64,000 bases of DNA, taken from assembly GCA_029948255.1 (NCBI GenBank), contig JALIZF010001576.1, positions 217,501 to 281,500 on the forward strand, in the 5' to 3' direction. The first letter of the stretch is position 1. Each line of letters starts with the position of its first letter. A program made the translations under genes and the position numbers. Positions 53,196 through 64,000 of the stretch are shown one piece after another. A model generated the notes under the pieces. The model was not told the DNA's origin, did no database searches, and worked only from the letters and a program-made list of their open reading frames with translations. This DNA comes from Telmatactis stephensoni. Taxonomy: Eukaryota > Cnidaria > Anthozoa > Actiniaria > Isophelliidae.

Positions 53196-56100
53196 TCACC
53201 GTTCCTGCTGTAAGAAATGCAAGGCAAGCTCCTCGTCTTCCATAAGAGACGTTCTGTTATCGTCATTTTCATCTTCGCTTGTTTCACTTTTCTGTCGTTT
53301 TCGTAGCTTTTTGGATCTGAAAGTGAGATTAAAACTTAGCAAGGAAATTTGGCAAGGAAATTTTTGGTAAGGAAGAGTCGTGTTGGAGAGCGAGGGAGGG
53401 ATTGGAGAGCGAAGTGGTGAACATCGCATACAAACACCGCTGCTAAAGCCCGCCGCACACTTTGAGAAACTCCTTGAGGAAACTGCCACGCGAGGCACTT
53501 AGCTCAGACGATTTCTCGCCGCAGATGTTGCATCTTTGGCTACGCGAGACCAAAAATAGAGCATGTAAAAGAGAACATGGTGAAAAAAAGTGCCTCGCGT
53601 GGCAGTTTCCTCACACAGTTTCTCAACGTTTGCGGCGGGCTTTAATGAATGCGCATGTCTCTCTTATAAAAACCGTTAACCTCTCTTATTTCCTCATTTC
53701 ACACGAGCTCAAAATCAAGCTTAAAGAATGATATGGAAAACTCTAGTGACAAAAAGAAAAAGTTCTAAAAATATTGCTTGGGATTCCTGTGGTCAATACG
53801 CGAGACCACGTACGTAAATCTAACGAAAAACATACAAACACGTAAGATTTTTAAGAAAAATAGCTGTAATACAAGCGATAGAAAAAAGGACATAGTATGA
53901 AATCAAAGCTAGTACTATCAAGAGACCATAATACTAAGAGAGCGAAACTCAGTATTGATGTCTGCGCCATGTTCGCGGCGACTAAGGCTATTTTTAGTAA
54001 CTTCGCCATCGCGCGCGCAAGGCCCTCAACCAATAGAATTTGATTTTTGACGTTCGCGCGGACGGGACCGTTTGAATTCTATTGTTTAAGAGCCTTGCGC
54101 GCGCGATGGCGAAATTACTAAAAATAGCCTTAGCCGCCACGAACATGGTACAGACATCAATACTGAGTTTCGCTCTCTTAGTATTATGGTCTCTTGGTAC
54201 TATAGCCTACAAATTTCTATAGACCACTTTCACGTGACGTCAAAGCAGCTCAATTTGGAGGACGAAACAAAACAAAAGATAGTAAGGTCATGACTTAAAG
54301 ACTGACGAGTCTGGGTGAGACAAAATTGCGAGGCCTACTGAAATGGATGCTAGTGTGATACAGCAAATAGATTTACATCTTACTTTGGTTCGTGTTCATC
54401 TTTGCTCGCTTCGTCAGATTCATTACCGCTATCGTTACCAAGTCTGACTTCGTTACCCTGGAAACAATCACGTCATTATATCATAATGCATTTCTTAAAT
54501 CAAAATTTCAGCTCTAATTTTAAATCACGGCTGAAATATCAACTTACCATTTCATCTTCTTGTTTCTTTTCTTTTCCTTTTCGTTTCTTTTTCTTGTGTT
54601 CACTTCGTATTCGCTTTCGTTCTCTTTCTCTGTCTTTCTTGTCCTTCAACTGCAGTAGTCTACGGGCATCCTCGATGGAAATCCCGCCAACGTCCCGCAC
54701 TTGCTCTTCGCCGAGAGGCACTGGTATGATATTGTCTTCTTCTGGTGAATCTTGTTGTTGTATTGTTGGTTCACCAGTTGTTTGTATGGCCTTGAATAGA
54801 CAAAATAAAGCGAATATTTCTGAAGTAACATCACTGGTAAAGTCTGATCAAGTGCATTACACCTCTAAAGAGCGCCACTTATACTTGAGGCTGATATAGC
54901 TAATGAAATTGCATAAACATTGCCTTCAATTTTCAAAATCACTAAACGCTGAAGACTAGACCTAAGTGAATATTGAAAAATCTCTTGATGTTGTTAGATG
55001 ATTCCGCAAAGAAGCGCGTGCTCGTGAACGTTAGTCAAAACATCGACAAATTTTGGTATTCCAGACGCTATTATGCAACGCATTCATAAGACAAAACATA
55101 TGAAAATTTTAAAAACTATTACTAGTGTACCCAGCAACCATTTCGGTCTCAACTTCTAAGAAAGTTAAAACTAATATAGGTAAACAGACTATCTCTTATA
55201 ATGATTGAGAAGAAAAAAATGACAATACATTTGTAATATAACAGAGCCTGAGGGCTAAGTTAACTGCTAAGTTTTCTAGTTAGCCCTCAGCCTATTAGTT
55301 CTATTTGAAAACAGGTAGAAGACTGTAATGATGTACTATTGTAAAATTAATAATTTTAAAGAGAGAGCAATAAAAAACAATTCCAATTCTATGTTTGATG
55401 ATTTTGAAAGTTTAATATTTGTGCAGTAGACCTAATCCATGGTGTAACAATGTTTTCCCAATTCAGCGTGACAAACCACAAGAGGAATAATCTACTTTTG
55501 GTTTGAAACTCGTCGGATTATCGTCGTTACTCGTTCTCTCGAATTCTTTTGAAGGGGAAAAACAAAAGAAAATGAATCCTCTGGAGGTTTGGCACGCATG
55601 AAAACATTGTGATGCGTGGATTAGGTCTATTAGCTATATACTTTTGGCACATGTACAATGAATGTTTGCTGAAATTAAATAACTGTGTACCTACCTCTCC
55701 ATCATCGTCAAAAACTATTTTAGTATTCAGTTTGATTTTCTTGTTGACAAGTTTCTTGACTTGTTGAATCTTGGATGCGACTGACTTTTCCTTCTTGGTA
55801 CTTCGTGGGGTTTTCTACAAGAAAACAAGAAGCTTGTTATGTAAAGTACAAATCCATACTTTTGGCACATGTACAATGTAGGTTTGCTAAAACTGAATAA
55901 CTGTGTACCTCCCTCCCCATGCATCATCGTCAAAAACTATTTTAGTATTTAGTTTGACTCCGTTATCGAGCCTCCTGTACGAATGAAAGTGCAGCCAAAA
56001 CGACATCAAAAAATGAATCGACGCTGTGACGAAATTTTTGTTTGCAAAAGGTGACAGAACACAGCGCCTGTGAATTTTGAGATTTTGAAGGAGATTTTCG

Positions 56101-58616
56101 CGAGGAAAAATAAAAACTGCTACAGCCTTGTGATCAGAAGGAGGAAACGTTTAACCAGGTACATGTATTAAGCGGACCCTTTACTAAGCAGGTACCCATT
56201 ATTAAGAGGGCACTAGCTCAGGTCCCGGCGAAAATTTCTTCGCATATCGACGATTTTCAAAAATGGCAGCCTAGTACATGACAACGAGGCCTCAAAGCGT
56301 GGCGACACATCTATTGTTATCAAAGACGATGTTGATGATGATGATGATGAATACTATATTTATTGAGGGTGAAAACATATTTACTGGTGACCCAGTAAAT
56401 ATGAGGACGATGTGGTCCTCTTCCTTTTGAAATACCTATTTTCAGTGCATTTTACAGGATGTACTTAGACTCATTTGATGCCATGATGATTTGGAAGCCT
56501 TTCTGGCCGCGTTCTCGTGAACAATGAGCCCGCCATTTTTGAAAGTCGTGTATTTACTGTAAATTAGACCTCAACTTAGCGGACACATATATTATATAAG
56601 CGGACACCAGACAAGGTCCCAATTAAGGTGTCCGCTTAGAGGTGCCAATAATTTTGAGATATTCTACTGTACATAACTTAAAGCTATATACCGTCACGTC
56701 AATCATTACCTCTGGCTCAAGTGGCATGGGTTCAACTTCAACATTTGTTCTCTTCAAGAAGAGAACACTGTCATCTTGGTCAGCGGTATCATCAGCTCCT
56801 GTAAAAGTAGCTACCAGTCCCCTATCTTTTGTTGGTTTGGTGTCAGCGTCTTCAGGATCAGATTCCTCTTCACTACTGTCGCTATCATCGACGTCAAGGT
56901 CTCCTGGTGATGACTCGTGCTTGGAGGGTGTCTGACTACCAAATTTCTTTTCAGCTTTCTAATGAGAGATAATGATTAACAAATAGATTCAAGTTTTCCG
57001 TGCATCTATACTCAAATAGATGCACAGATGACATCAAAATTTGGTGAGAACATCGCTTGGCATGAATTTTTCTCACATTTGAATAAAATAATAAAATAAA
57101 TAATAAAATAAATATATAATCTTCTACAGCAGATCCACGTAGTGGCTATTCTTCTGCTGGCGCTCACACTCACTACCTCTACATTAAATATTTTGCATAT
57201 ATCGTTCAACTCCCTGTTGATTTTTGCTGAGGGAGGAAAAACCAAAAACCGAAGAACCCGGAGAAAAAACCCTCGTGGCATGGTAGAGAACAACACATGA
57301 AATAAACTCAATTCACATATCATCCGATGTCCAAGCCAGGAATTGAACCCGGACCACAGCGGTGAGAGGCCGGTGCTCTCACCACTCGGCCAACCATACC
57401 ACCCATTGTTCTCACTGACCTCTTCTGAGCATTAGTTAGAGTACAGAAGCATGGAAAAATCGAATCTATTTGTTTTATGTAACATTTATCGAGAGATGGG
57501 AATGAATGTTATCAGTCATCCAGTGGAATTGAAATAAGAATTAAGAGGGGATTTTTTTCAAGTTCGAGCAGTGAACGACAAAAACTCCTGAGTTGAAGAA
57601 TAGCTGTTGTACAAGACTAAAATCATTTCTGTCAGAAAGTTGAAGTTGTTTGTAAGTAGTTTTGGCCAATGAAATTTGAATCAAAGTGTTAATCCAAAGC
57701 GAAAATTTGGATCGAAAATGAGATTTAGGCCTTCATTTGCTCATTTACTAAATGTTTTCTTTATATTCAGCTTGAAAAAGCTTAATCCCAACACAACTTC
57801 AAGAAAAAGTCTTTGTACAATTCAAAAATCCGTTTTAAACGGGTATATTATCTTGGTACATCAGTTTTGAACCGGTAGAAAAAGGTTTTGTGTATTAATC
57901 CAGAACGAAAATTTGGATTAAAACTCGCACGAAGGTCTAGTTTTTGGCGCTTTTCGCCATTATTTCTCGTCATTGAAAAAAATCTCCTCTTAAAATTAAA
58001 TCACTTACTGGAAATAGGATTTGTAGCGGAGTGAGCGACTTCAGGCAACTGAAGTTTGGTTCAGTTTCCTCATGAAGACCAAAGGTTTTGGTCGCAACGT
58101 AACACACTCCGCCACAAATCCTACTACCGTAAATGATTTGATTTTAGTACTAATTAATGGAAACAATTTAACCATTTAGAGGGCGCGTAAAATTCTGTGA
58201 CGTCATGTGTAATATACCAGTTATTACACAATTGTATAAATCATGCTTCAATGCTCACTTCTATACCATTATTATCAGACTAGTTGGTCACCGCACGTTC
58301 AGTAATTTTGAACATTTCGCTAAGTACTTGGTGTGTTCAATACCAATTGTGTGCAACACCAAGTGTATCAAATAGATCGATTGTATATCAATGGATGTAT
58401 CATCTATTGATACACTTGGTGTTGCATACACCAAGTACTTACCTACATCCACAGCACTGTTTCTCAGTCATACAAAAATTGTTCTATCAGTAATATCACC
58501 ACGTGTACACGCGTTGTATCCATGACACAAAACCCAAAAGTATTAACCAATCACTTTCATAGCTATCACAATGGCTTTCATAATAACTATCTCTATTATG
58601 AACTTATACAACAACC

Positions 58617-58650
<34 letters not shown>

Positions 58651-58703
58651 TCATCACCACCACCACCACCCCCACCCCCACCACCATCATCATCATCATC
58701 ACC

Positions 58704-58737
<34 letters not shown>

Positions 58738-58739
58738 CC

Positions 58740-58773
<34 letters not shown>

Positions 58774-60384
58774 CCACCACCATCATCATCATCTTCGTCT
58801 TTTATTTACCTTTAAAAACCTGATTCTTGGTGCATTCGGTAGACCAAGTGATCTGAATAACAAAGGTTAGGATGGTTAATTCTTATAAATGGTTCAAGAT
58901 TATGTACTTATTGACTGAATTGGAGGGCCGGACGCCAAATATTTTCCTGTCTGGCCCAACCTAACTCATTCAATAAGCATTTTATCATATGACTGGTTTT
59001 ATCACCAATTTATCTGTATTTTTGGCCCGCGCGCGAAGGTCCGGATACGGATACGGGTTTTTCCGGTCCACCTTCGGCCCCGCTGACGTCCCTTTTTCCT
59101 AAGGTTTTCTTAAGAGCGCGCGCGGGTCGAACTTCAACTAAAGGACACCTCTCCATCTGATTTATAGAGAAACCTCTGTACAACGACCACCTCTCGACAA
59201 CGACCATCTGTTCCAAAGCGGTCGTTGTGGAGAGGTTTTGACTGTAATAATTATTTATAATTTACATTCTTTTTTAAATATGTATATATATATAAGTAGT
59301 TTTTGTAAACGCATCGAGATTTTTAGATGCGTACCAAGCAAATACATTATTATTATTATTAATAATAATATTTCTGGGATTGTGATTAGCTAAGTAAAAA
59401 ATTAGCAATTATATCTTTTCCTGTTTCTTGGTCAACTTCTATTACTTACAAAGCAAAGGCTTCCACTGGTAGTTTATGAGCATCAAATATTTTCTTGTTT
59501 GATTGGAGAAACACGGATCTAACATATGATACTATGGACTGTTGAAAGAGTAAAACAAAATATAACAAAAGAAGAGACTTGTGAAACTTTATGGCACTGT
59601 CATGAGAGAGTCAGTTGTTGCTGCTATTATAAAATCGAAATTATCTTTGCCATAACAGATCTTATCAAGAGACCATAATATTAAGAGAGCGAAACTCAAT
59701 ATTGATGTCTGTGCGATGTTCGCGGCGACTAAAGGCCCGGACACACGGTGCAACATTTGCTGCCGAGACATCGCGCGCAACACAATGTTGCAGCGTGTGT
59801 CCACCCATTCCAATGTTTCGCGAAACGTTGCGCACAACAGCCACAGAAGTAGGAGTGAGTTCTACTTCTGCAATTGTCCAGACCTGTTGCGCGCGACATT
59901 CAGGCACGAGATGTTTCAGTGGTGGACACACGGTACAACAGTGTTACGCGCGGTGTTCAGCAAATGTTTCGGGAAAAGTTGCATCGTGTGTCCGGGCCTT
60001 CGGGCTATTTTTAGTAACTTCGCCATCGCGCGCGCAAGGCAAAATTAAACTATAGAATTCAAAAGCCGAAAGCAAACGGTTCCGTCCGCGCGCACGTCAA
60101 AAAATCAAATTTCTATATTGTTTGAAAGCCTTGCGCGCGCGATGGCGAAGTTACTAAAAATAGCCTTAGTCGCCGCGAACATTTGACAACAATACCGAGC
60201 TTCGCTCTCTTAATATTATGGTCTCTTGATCTTATTCTAATCATTGTCTGTTTCTATCAAAAATATTGATCATTTCGCTGTCATCATCTCATTACTCTCT
60301 CATCGTTACGGGTACCCATCAACAAGATCAACTACCACCACCACCACCACCACCACCACCACCACCACCACCACCACCACCACC

Positions 60385-60416
<32 letters not shown>

Positions 60417-63400
60417 CAACAACAACAACTTCAACACCAGAAACAATAATAACATCACCAACACCAAAAACACCACCACACAACCAACACCAACATCACC
60501 ACCAACACCAACACCAACAACAACAACAAACAACAATAACAACTTCAATACCAGAAATAATACCAATACCAACACCAAAAACACCACCACAACACAACCA
60601 AAACCAAAATCACCAACAACTGTCACCATCCACAACCAACACTTATACCAATAACAACAAAAACAACAACAATACGAACAACACACTTGCCAATAACAAC
60701 ACCAACAACATATAACAACTGCAACAGCAACAACACCAACACTGCTGGTGCCACTGCCACTAATAACAACATCAATAAGAGAGACACCACCACAACTACT
60801 ACATATCCACAATTTCCCATATCAACCATCAATTTCCACTGTTTGTTTTTACCAACTGACACAAGGCATTTAATTTTAATCTCTAAGTTTTGAAAAATCA
60901 TATTAGTGGCCAACCTTTTGTGCCCAGTGTTTCAGTTCTTGATCCTGTGCACAGAATGCTTCTAGTTTTGACTGAATATTTGTTAGTTTCTTGGGGTTTA
61001 CCCTGTCAGTAAGAAACAACAAATACTATCTGGTTAGGTTTTTCACTTAGTTTTTTATAGTTGGGGTTGGGTGTGGTGGCATTACCTTGTTGGGGGACTT
61101 TGTGCGCTATTGTAACTGTCACCTGCCTTATGGGCAAATCATTAAATAAAAAATAAATAAATAAATAGTTGGTAGGGATAAATGAATAAAAGGCCATCCA
61201 TCTGATTTTTGGATAATATCAAATTGGAACTAGTCCTCTGTAAACACAGTGTTTCATCATCATCTCACTTCCATCACATTTGTTTTCAGTCAAATGAATA
61301 CATTTATATTATTTGTTTATTCAACCCACTACAATTTAAAACATTTTAAATAGTGCAATGTAAAAATCTAGGGCTAGAGATTGAAAAACAGATCGAGTGT
61401 CATGCTAGTCCTTTTTTAAACACTCAAGTCTCACCCTTTTGATAAAACCCACATTTAGCATATTTATCACCCTTTCGAAAGTAGATTTGGTATGACTGTG
61501 AAAGCAGCACTGCATGGTCAGGCACAGTTACAGCAGGAATTTCATATGTCTTATAGACATGTACATGTAGTTTTTATAGACAACATGGCACTGACATGGT
61601 CACAACACACTGTGCAGTCTTTTTCCACACTCATAAGAAATTTGCTCTATAGATGCATTTACAGGTAACATAACTATTTAAAATATATATAAAATATTCT
61701 ATTATTCTATTCTAAAAATACAAAAGCTTACCTGATCATGTTGATTGGTACTTTTTTCTCTTCAAGGGCCTGTAAGCAAAAATACATTAACTAGTACAAC
61801 ATGTGCTTACAGACACCTACAGGTACATAATACAAACACCTCTCTATAACAGATAAGTCTCCAAAAGCTGGGATGTTTCAAAAGCTGGCAATCTATTTCC
61901 TTGTAAATAAAACCTCTATAAAATGAACACCTCTGTATTATGAACACTTTCCACAGCCCTTTGGTGTCTGCTTTAAAGAGATTTTACTCTGTAGTTGTTA
62001 TCATTACATTTGGTTTGTGAATTGGACCTAATTTATACTTGTTTGTTTATCAAACAGTCACCTTCAACATCTCTGGTTCCTCAGATGGAAGAAGTACAAG
62101 AAGAGATTGTCCATCTTTTTGATATCTAAAAAGTTGATAGAGGAAAATAATAATTATTACTAAGTAGCTATAATTCAAGATTGTGTAGTTCCAGAAAATA
62201 TCCATACCCCACCGTGGAGGGAATTGGAAATTCCGGAGGGGAGGGAGGGGGTCAGAAAAACAAAATTACAGAGTTTGTATGGAAGAAAAATGGAAGTTCC
62301 GGAGTGTAGGGGGGTCCATTTACAAATTCCCTCCTTGGTGGGGGTATGGATATTTTTTGGAACTACACATTGTGCTTATAATTTTTATCTATCTCTTAGA
62401 TATTTGTCCTTCCTTCTACTTTCTCCTTCTGGCCCTCCCTCCCTCCCTTTCTTCCTTCCTTCCTTTTTACATGTACATGTACCTTAGCTTCCTTAATTTC
62501 CCTCCTTCCTTTTCTTTCTTCCCTTCTTTCTTTCTTCCTTCCTTCTTCCTTCTTCCTTCCTTCCTTCTCTACTTCCTTCCTTCCTTCCCTCACTTCCTCA
62601 CAGTCTCCCTCCTTCTTTCTTCCTTTCTGAGCCAGTAGAATATAAATCAACAAGGACAAGATACAAATTGCTAAGTAAGCTGTAATCACCTTGCAGTTCT
62701 TCCTGCTCTGTGTATGTATGTGTTTGCATCTTCAGGACAATCAAGCTGCACCACCCAGTTGACAGCAGGAAAATCTTATGGTGGAAGGGAAAGTATTTTA
62801 TTTTAATGTTATAACTGGCAAGGGCAACAAGTTTATAAGTGTAATCACTTTTACGTGTTACCCTCTTTAAATAAAGTCCTTACTTACTTATTTACTTACT
62901 AACTAAAATAACACAGACTACACAGTCATGTAACTTTATATCCAAATTTTCATGTTACAAAATAATGTAATTGTCTTTAGTGAATGGCCAAGTGACTAAT
63001 TAATTAATTAATCAATCAGAAAATAGGTCTGGATGGATGAAATAGCCCAGATGATGGATGAAATATAGGGATGGATGAATATGGGTGAACAGAACAATGA
63101 AAGAGTGGGGGGGAGAATTTCAATGAATTCATGAGTAATTATGAATACAATCTGATGCTAAAAGTTCAAAGAATGTTTAACTTTTGACAGAATATACCAT
63201 GTTTCAAAATATTTCTGAATTTGAGTGAGACAGAAGGAAATTGTTGGTATGAGCTTGGAATGAATTACAATATAAAGTGATAAGACTAAAATTTGGATAA
63301 TATTATGCATATTTAAAGATAAAAGACTCATTCTCACAATTCTATTTGGTCTTAGATTTAGATCCAATAGATTCAGATTCAGATCTAAGTCCGTCTACAT

Positions 63401-63938
63401 TTTTTGGAACAGCAGGGGCGGATCCAGGATTTTGCAAAGGGGGTGTCCCAAATAGGGCTCTTGAGAGATGACGTCCCATCCAAGATGGCGGCCTCCTAAC
63501 AATGGAATCTGATGATGTCATCTTGTATGGCGCTAGGGGGTGTCCGGTGCACCTATGGACACCCCCCTGGATCCGCCACTGAACAGGTATATAAAAGACA
63601 ACATGAAACTAATTTGTTTATTACAAGTTGGGAATTGTCCAAGACTAACAGCATCAAAAAGTGAAAATAACTTTAGGATGATAACAAAATAAATTAAACA
63701 AATTACATTACATAACTACACATGTAGGTCAAGAGGAAAGGACAAACTAAGAAACAAGAGAACTTTTGAACCTACCCAGTCCTCTAGCAGCAATATCAGT
63801 AGCAAATAAAACACAGTTAGTCCGTTTACAAAACTCTTCATAGATCCCTACTCTCTTCAATTGCTTTTGTTTTCCATATAAGGCCATTAATGGAACACCT
63901 GGGCGGAGTCGTCGGAAACTCTCGTAAATGCATTTAAC
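53196..63938 (-). CDS. DDX10: DEAD-box RNA helicase DDX10/Dbp4, C-terminal two-thirds (gene continues past window)
   Basis: Minus-strand exons, phase-consistent: 63938-63776, 62774-62690, 62125-62062, 61769-61732, 61002-60915, 59538-59450, 58852-58810, 56958-56710, 55814-55695, 54790-54548, 54457-54384, 53316-53196 (TGA). They give 458 residues. The helicase C domain is intact: FRRLRPGVPLMALYGKQKQL, motif V VLFATDIAARGLDFPAVNWV, and motif VI YIHRAGRTAR. DDX10-specific LLPSEE, KKVPINMIRVNPKKL, AQDQEL and SYVRSVFLQSNKKIFD-AHKLP follow, then SLGLPNAPRIRFLK. The tail is acidic and basic by turns, including KIKLNTKIVFDDDGE, the K/R-rich EDARRLLQLKDKKDRERERK and the family's end signature EDEELALHFL. 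DDX10 acts in the nucleolus in 18S rRNA processing. The DEAD box itself lies outside the window. Confidence 0.95.
53445..53643. mobile_element. MITE in the last DDX10 intron
   Basis: AAAGCCCGCCGCACACTTTG-AGAAACT and CCACGCGAGGCACTT on the left match AAGTGCCTCGCGTGG and AGTTTCTCAACGTTTGCGGC-GGGCTTT on the right. It lies between exons 54457-54384 and 53316-53196. Confidence 0.75.
53910..54207. mobile_element. MITE, family 'CAAGAGACCATAATACTAAG', intact copy
   Basis: The ends TCAAGAGACCATAATACTAA and TTAGTATTATGGTCTCTTGG are the outer part of long arms (GAGAGCGAAACTCAGTATTG, GATGTCTG, TAACTTCGCCATCGCGCGCG). The second copy at 59666-60230 hosts an insertion. The GCGCGCGATGGCGAA blocks are strikingly GC-rich relative to the surroundings. 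DDX10 intron. Confidence 0.8.
55636..55965. repeat. Tandem duplication of a DDX10 exon end and flanking intron
   Basis: ATACTTTTGGCACATGTACA starts two direct copies ~217 bases apart (55636 and 55853). Each continues through AATAACTGTGTACCT and the 3' part of exon 55814-55695 (ATCATCGTCAAAAACTATTT, TAGTATT). The upstream-in-gene copy (55853-55965) keeps only ~45 bases of exon and carries an insertion in its donor region (CCTCCCTCCCCATGCATC). Confidence 0.75.
56248..56553. mobile_element. MITE, family 'GACGACTTTCAAAAATGGCG', third copy
   Basis: CGACGATTTTCAAAAATGGC on the left and GCCATTTTTGAAAGTCGTGT on the right, with AACGAGGCC and GTGGCGACACATCTATTG inside. The interior is expanded by (GAT)n at ~56333 and a short TTTACTGG inverted insert. 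DDX10 intron. Confidence 0.7.
56995..57465. mobile_element. MITE, family 'ATTCCATTTTTCCGTG', split by a SINE
   Basis: TTTTCCGTGCATCTATACTC, GATGCACAGATGACATCAAA and TTTGGTGAGAACA at the left, and CATTGTTCTCA...TACAGAAGCATGGAAAAATC at the right, correspond to 20321-20490. About 340 bases (SINE plus an AATAA microsatellite) interrupt it. Confidence 0.65.
57120..57404 (-). mobile_element. tRNA-derived SINE inside a MITE
   Basis: On the minus strand GGGTGGTATGGTTGGCCGAG, GGGTTCAATTCCTGGC, ATGTGAATTGAGTTTATTTC, TGTTGTTCTCTACCATGCCA and AAAATCAACAGGGAG. A (TAAAA)n-type run at ~57080-57118 lies at its 3' end, consistent with a SINE tail. Confidence 0.8.
57640..57965. repeat. Interspersed repeat shared with ~33075-33430 (inverse)
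   Basis: GCGAAAATTTGGAT recurs and GAAAATTTGGATTAAAACTC followed by AGTTTTTGGCGCTTTT is the reverse complement of 33076-33135. It contains internal inverted copies of the same word. DDX10 intron. Confidence 0.5.
58015..58123. mobile_element. Short MITE-like foldback
   Basis: AGGATTTGTAGCGGAGTG faces CACTCCGCCACAAATCCT; the central GACCAAAGGTTTTGGTC is a nested palindrome. DDX10 intron. Confidence 0.6.
58321..58441. mobile_element. Palindromic element, TAAGTACTTGGTG ends
   Basis: TAAGTACTTGGTGTGT...GCAACACCAAGTGTATCAA is mirrored by TTGATACACTTGGTGTTGC...ACACCAAGTACTTA. ACCAAGT and ACTTGGT words are reused inside each arm. DDX10 intron. Confidence 0.7.
58610..58797. repeat. (CCA)n/(TCA)n microsatellite beside a DDX10 splice donor
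   Basis: Alternating CAC and CAT blocks, ~188 bases, end 13 bases from the donor side of exon 58852-58810. In the gene's sense it is (GGT/GAT)n right after the donor. Poly-His, Pro or Ser frames over it are artefacts. Confidence 0.93.
58880..59440. other. DDX10 intron with repeat remnants
   Basis: Short GGTCCGGATACGGATACGGG/TTTTCCGGTCC and GCGCGCG words (~59030-59120) form an imperfect inverted repeat. At ~59165-59245 ACCTCTGTACAACGACCACC...GGTCGTTGTGGAGAGGTTTTGAC resembles pogo/Tigger-type ends. No exon. Confidence 0.45.
59666..60230. mobile_element. MITE, family 'CAAGAGACCATAATACTAAG', carrying a nested MITE
   Basis: The outer arms TCAAGAGACCATAATATTAA and TTAATATTATGGTCTCTTGA match 53910-54207. 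The left arm is split at CGGCGACTAA by a second element (59733-60000), after which GGGCTATTTTTAGTAACTTC resumes. Confidence 0.8.
59733..60000. mobile_element. Nested PIF-like MITE, AGGCCCGGACACACGG ends
   Basis: AAGGCCCGGACACACGGTGC on the left and GCATCGTGTGTCCGGGCCTT on the right, with GTTGCGC, CAACATT and CGAAACGTTGCG words inside. It shares the AGGCCCGG terminus and internal GTTGC vocabulary of 46516-46785, so it is a sister family. Confidence 0.75.
60329..60720. repeat. (CCA)n then (CAA)n microsatellite region
   Basis: A pure (CAC)n core at ~60331-60400 grades into (CAA)n and then mixed CAACACCAAC words. It lies in the DDX10 intron between exons 61002-60915 and 59538-59450. Long Thr/Pro/Asn frames are artefacts. 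Confidence 0.92.
61840..62010. repeat. Decayed pogo/Tigger-like repeat
   Basis: ACACCTCTCTATAACAGATA and AAACCTCTATAAAATGAACA-CCTCTGTATTATGAACACTT are the terminal-repeat style of pogo/Tigger-type MITEs. Similar phrases occur at ~32783, ~56580 and ~59170. DDX10 intron. Confidence 0.45.
62395..62635. repeat. Pyrimidine (CCTT/TTCC) tract
   Basis: About 240 bases of C/T, mainly CTTCC and TTTCTTCC words, in a DDX10 intron (purine-rich in the gene's sense). Artefactual frames on both strands. Just upstream (~62225-62350) AATTCCGGAGGG / GAAGTTCCGGAG and CCCTCC words form a small inverted pair. Confidence 0.9.
63413..63581. mobile_element. hAT-like MITE, CAGGGGCGGATCCAGG ends
   Basis: CAGGGGCGGATCCAGGATTT and GGGGGTGTCC on the left mirror GGACACCCCCC-TGGATCCGCCACTG on the right. 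The CAGNGGCGGATCCA terminus is common among hAT-derived MITEs in animals. Interior words CCAAGATGGCGGCC. DDX10 intron. Confidence 0.75.
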
Positions 63939-64000
63939 CTTGGAAAAGAGTGAGAGGTTGTTAGAAGTAGAGATAGTATGTGAAACTATGCCTCTCTTTT

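Noticed and set aside
52856..53245. 129-codon plus-strand frame overlapping the last DDX10 exon
   Set aside because: It is antisense to a confidently assigned exon and has no domain or splice evidence.
60244..60812. Thr/Asn-, Pro- and Val-rich frames up to 168 codons
   Set aside because: They arise from the CAC/CAA microsatellite within a DDX10 intron.

Overview
This looks like about 64 kb of AT-rich nuclear DNA from an invertebrate animal, most likely an anthozoan cnidarian (stony coral, sea anemone or corallimorph). Genes are split by many short introns, intergenic and intronic DNA is packed with tRNA-derived SINEs, palindromic MITEs and mini- or microsatellites, and there is a decayed L1/Tx1-like LINE tail. 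No operons, rRNA, CRISPR arrays or bacterial signals are present. The cnidarian assignment rests on recognising SINE and gene styles, not on a search.

Four protein-coding loci can be read with confidence. (1) A TRPV-class cation channel on the minus strand (15821-32554, at least 16 coding exons including a 36-nt microexon; its far 5' end is unresolved). All exon phases join without a break into about 718 residues with ankyrin repeats, six membrane segments and an OSM-9/Nanchung/Inactive-like pore. (2) A three-exon plus-strand gene (44364-45489) for a 95-residue secreted, cationic, eight-cysteine peptide with an acidic propiece and a dibasic processing site. (3) A single-exon minus-strand GT10 fucosyltransferase-like gene (48698-50044), related to FUT10/FUT11 but altered at the donor-binding motif and carrying an unusual C-terminal hydrophobic segment. 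(4) The 3' part of the DEAD-box RNA helicase gene DDX10/Dbp4 on the minus strand (12 exons, 53196-63938), running off the right edge.

Weaker coding traces are a CXC-type cysteine-rich reading frame (12176-12637), a duplicated coding-like segment with the same internal stop in both copies (6920-7150 and 7841-8095), and possible 5' exons at 41065-41131/41494-41524, 51024-51154 and 34168-34220.

Layout: 0-15 kb is repeat-rich with a LINE tail, duplications and a 1.4-kb array of a 20-bp minisatellite; 15.8-34.2 kb is TRPV, with a 2-kb 22-bp minisatellite and several MITEs/SINEs in introns; 34-44 kb has few genes, with a duplicated 3'UTR-like segment and a 1.5-kb 69/70-bp satellite; 44.4-45.6 kb is the cysteine-rich peptide gene; 48.7-50 kb is the fucosyltransferase-like gene; 53-64 kb is DDX10, with nested MITEs and long CAC/CAT microsatellites in introns. 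The genes do not form an evident pathway: they are a sensory channel, a secreted defence- or venom-type peptide, a Golgi/ER glycosyltransferase and a ribosome-biogenesis helicase.
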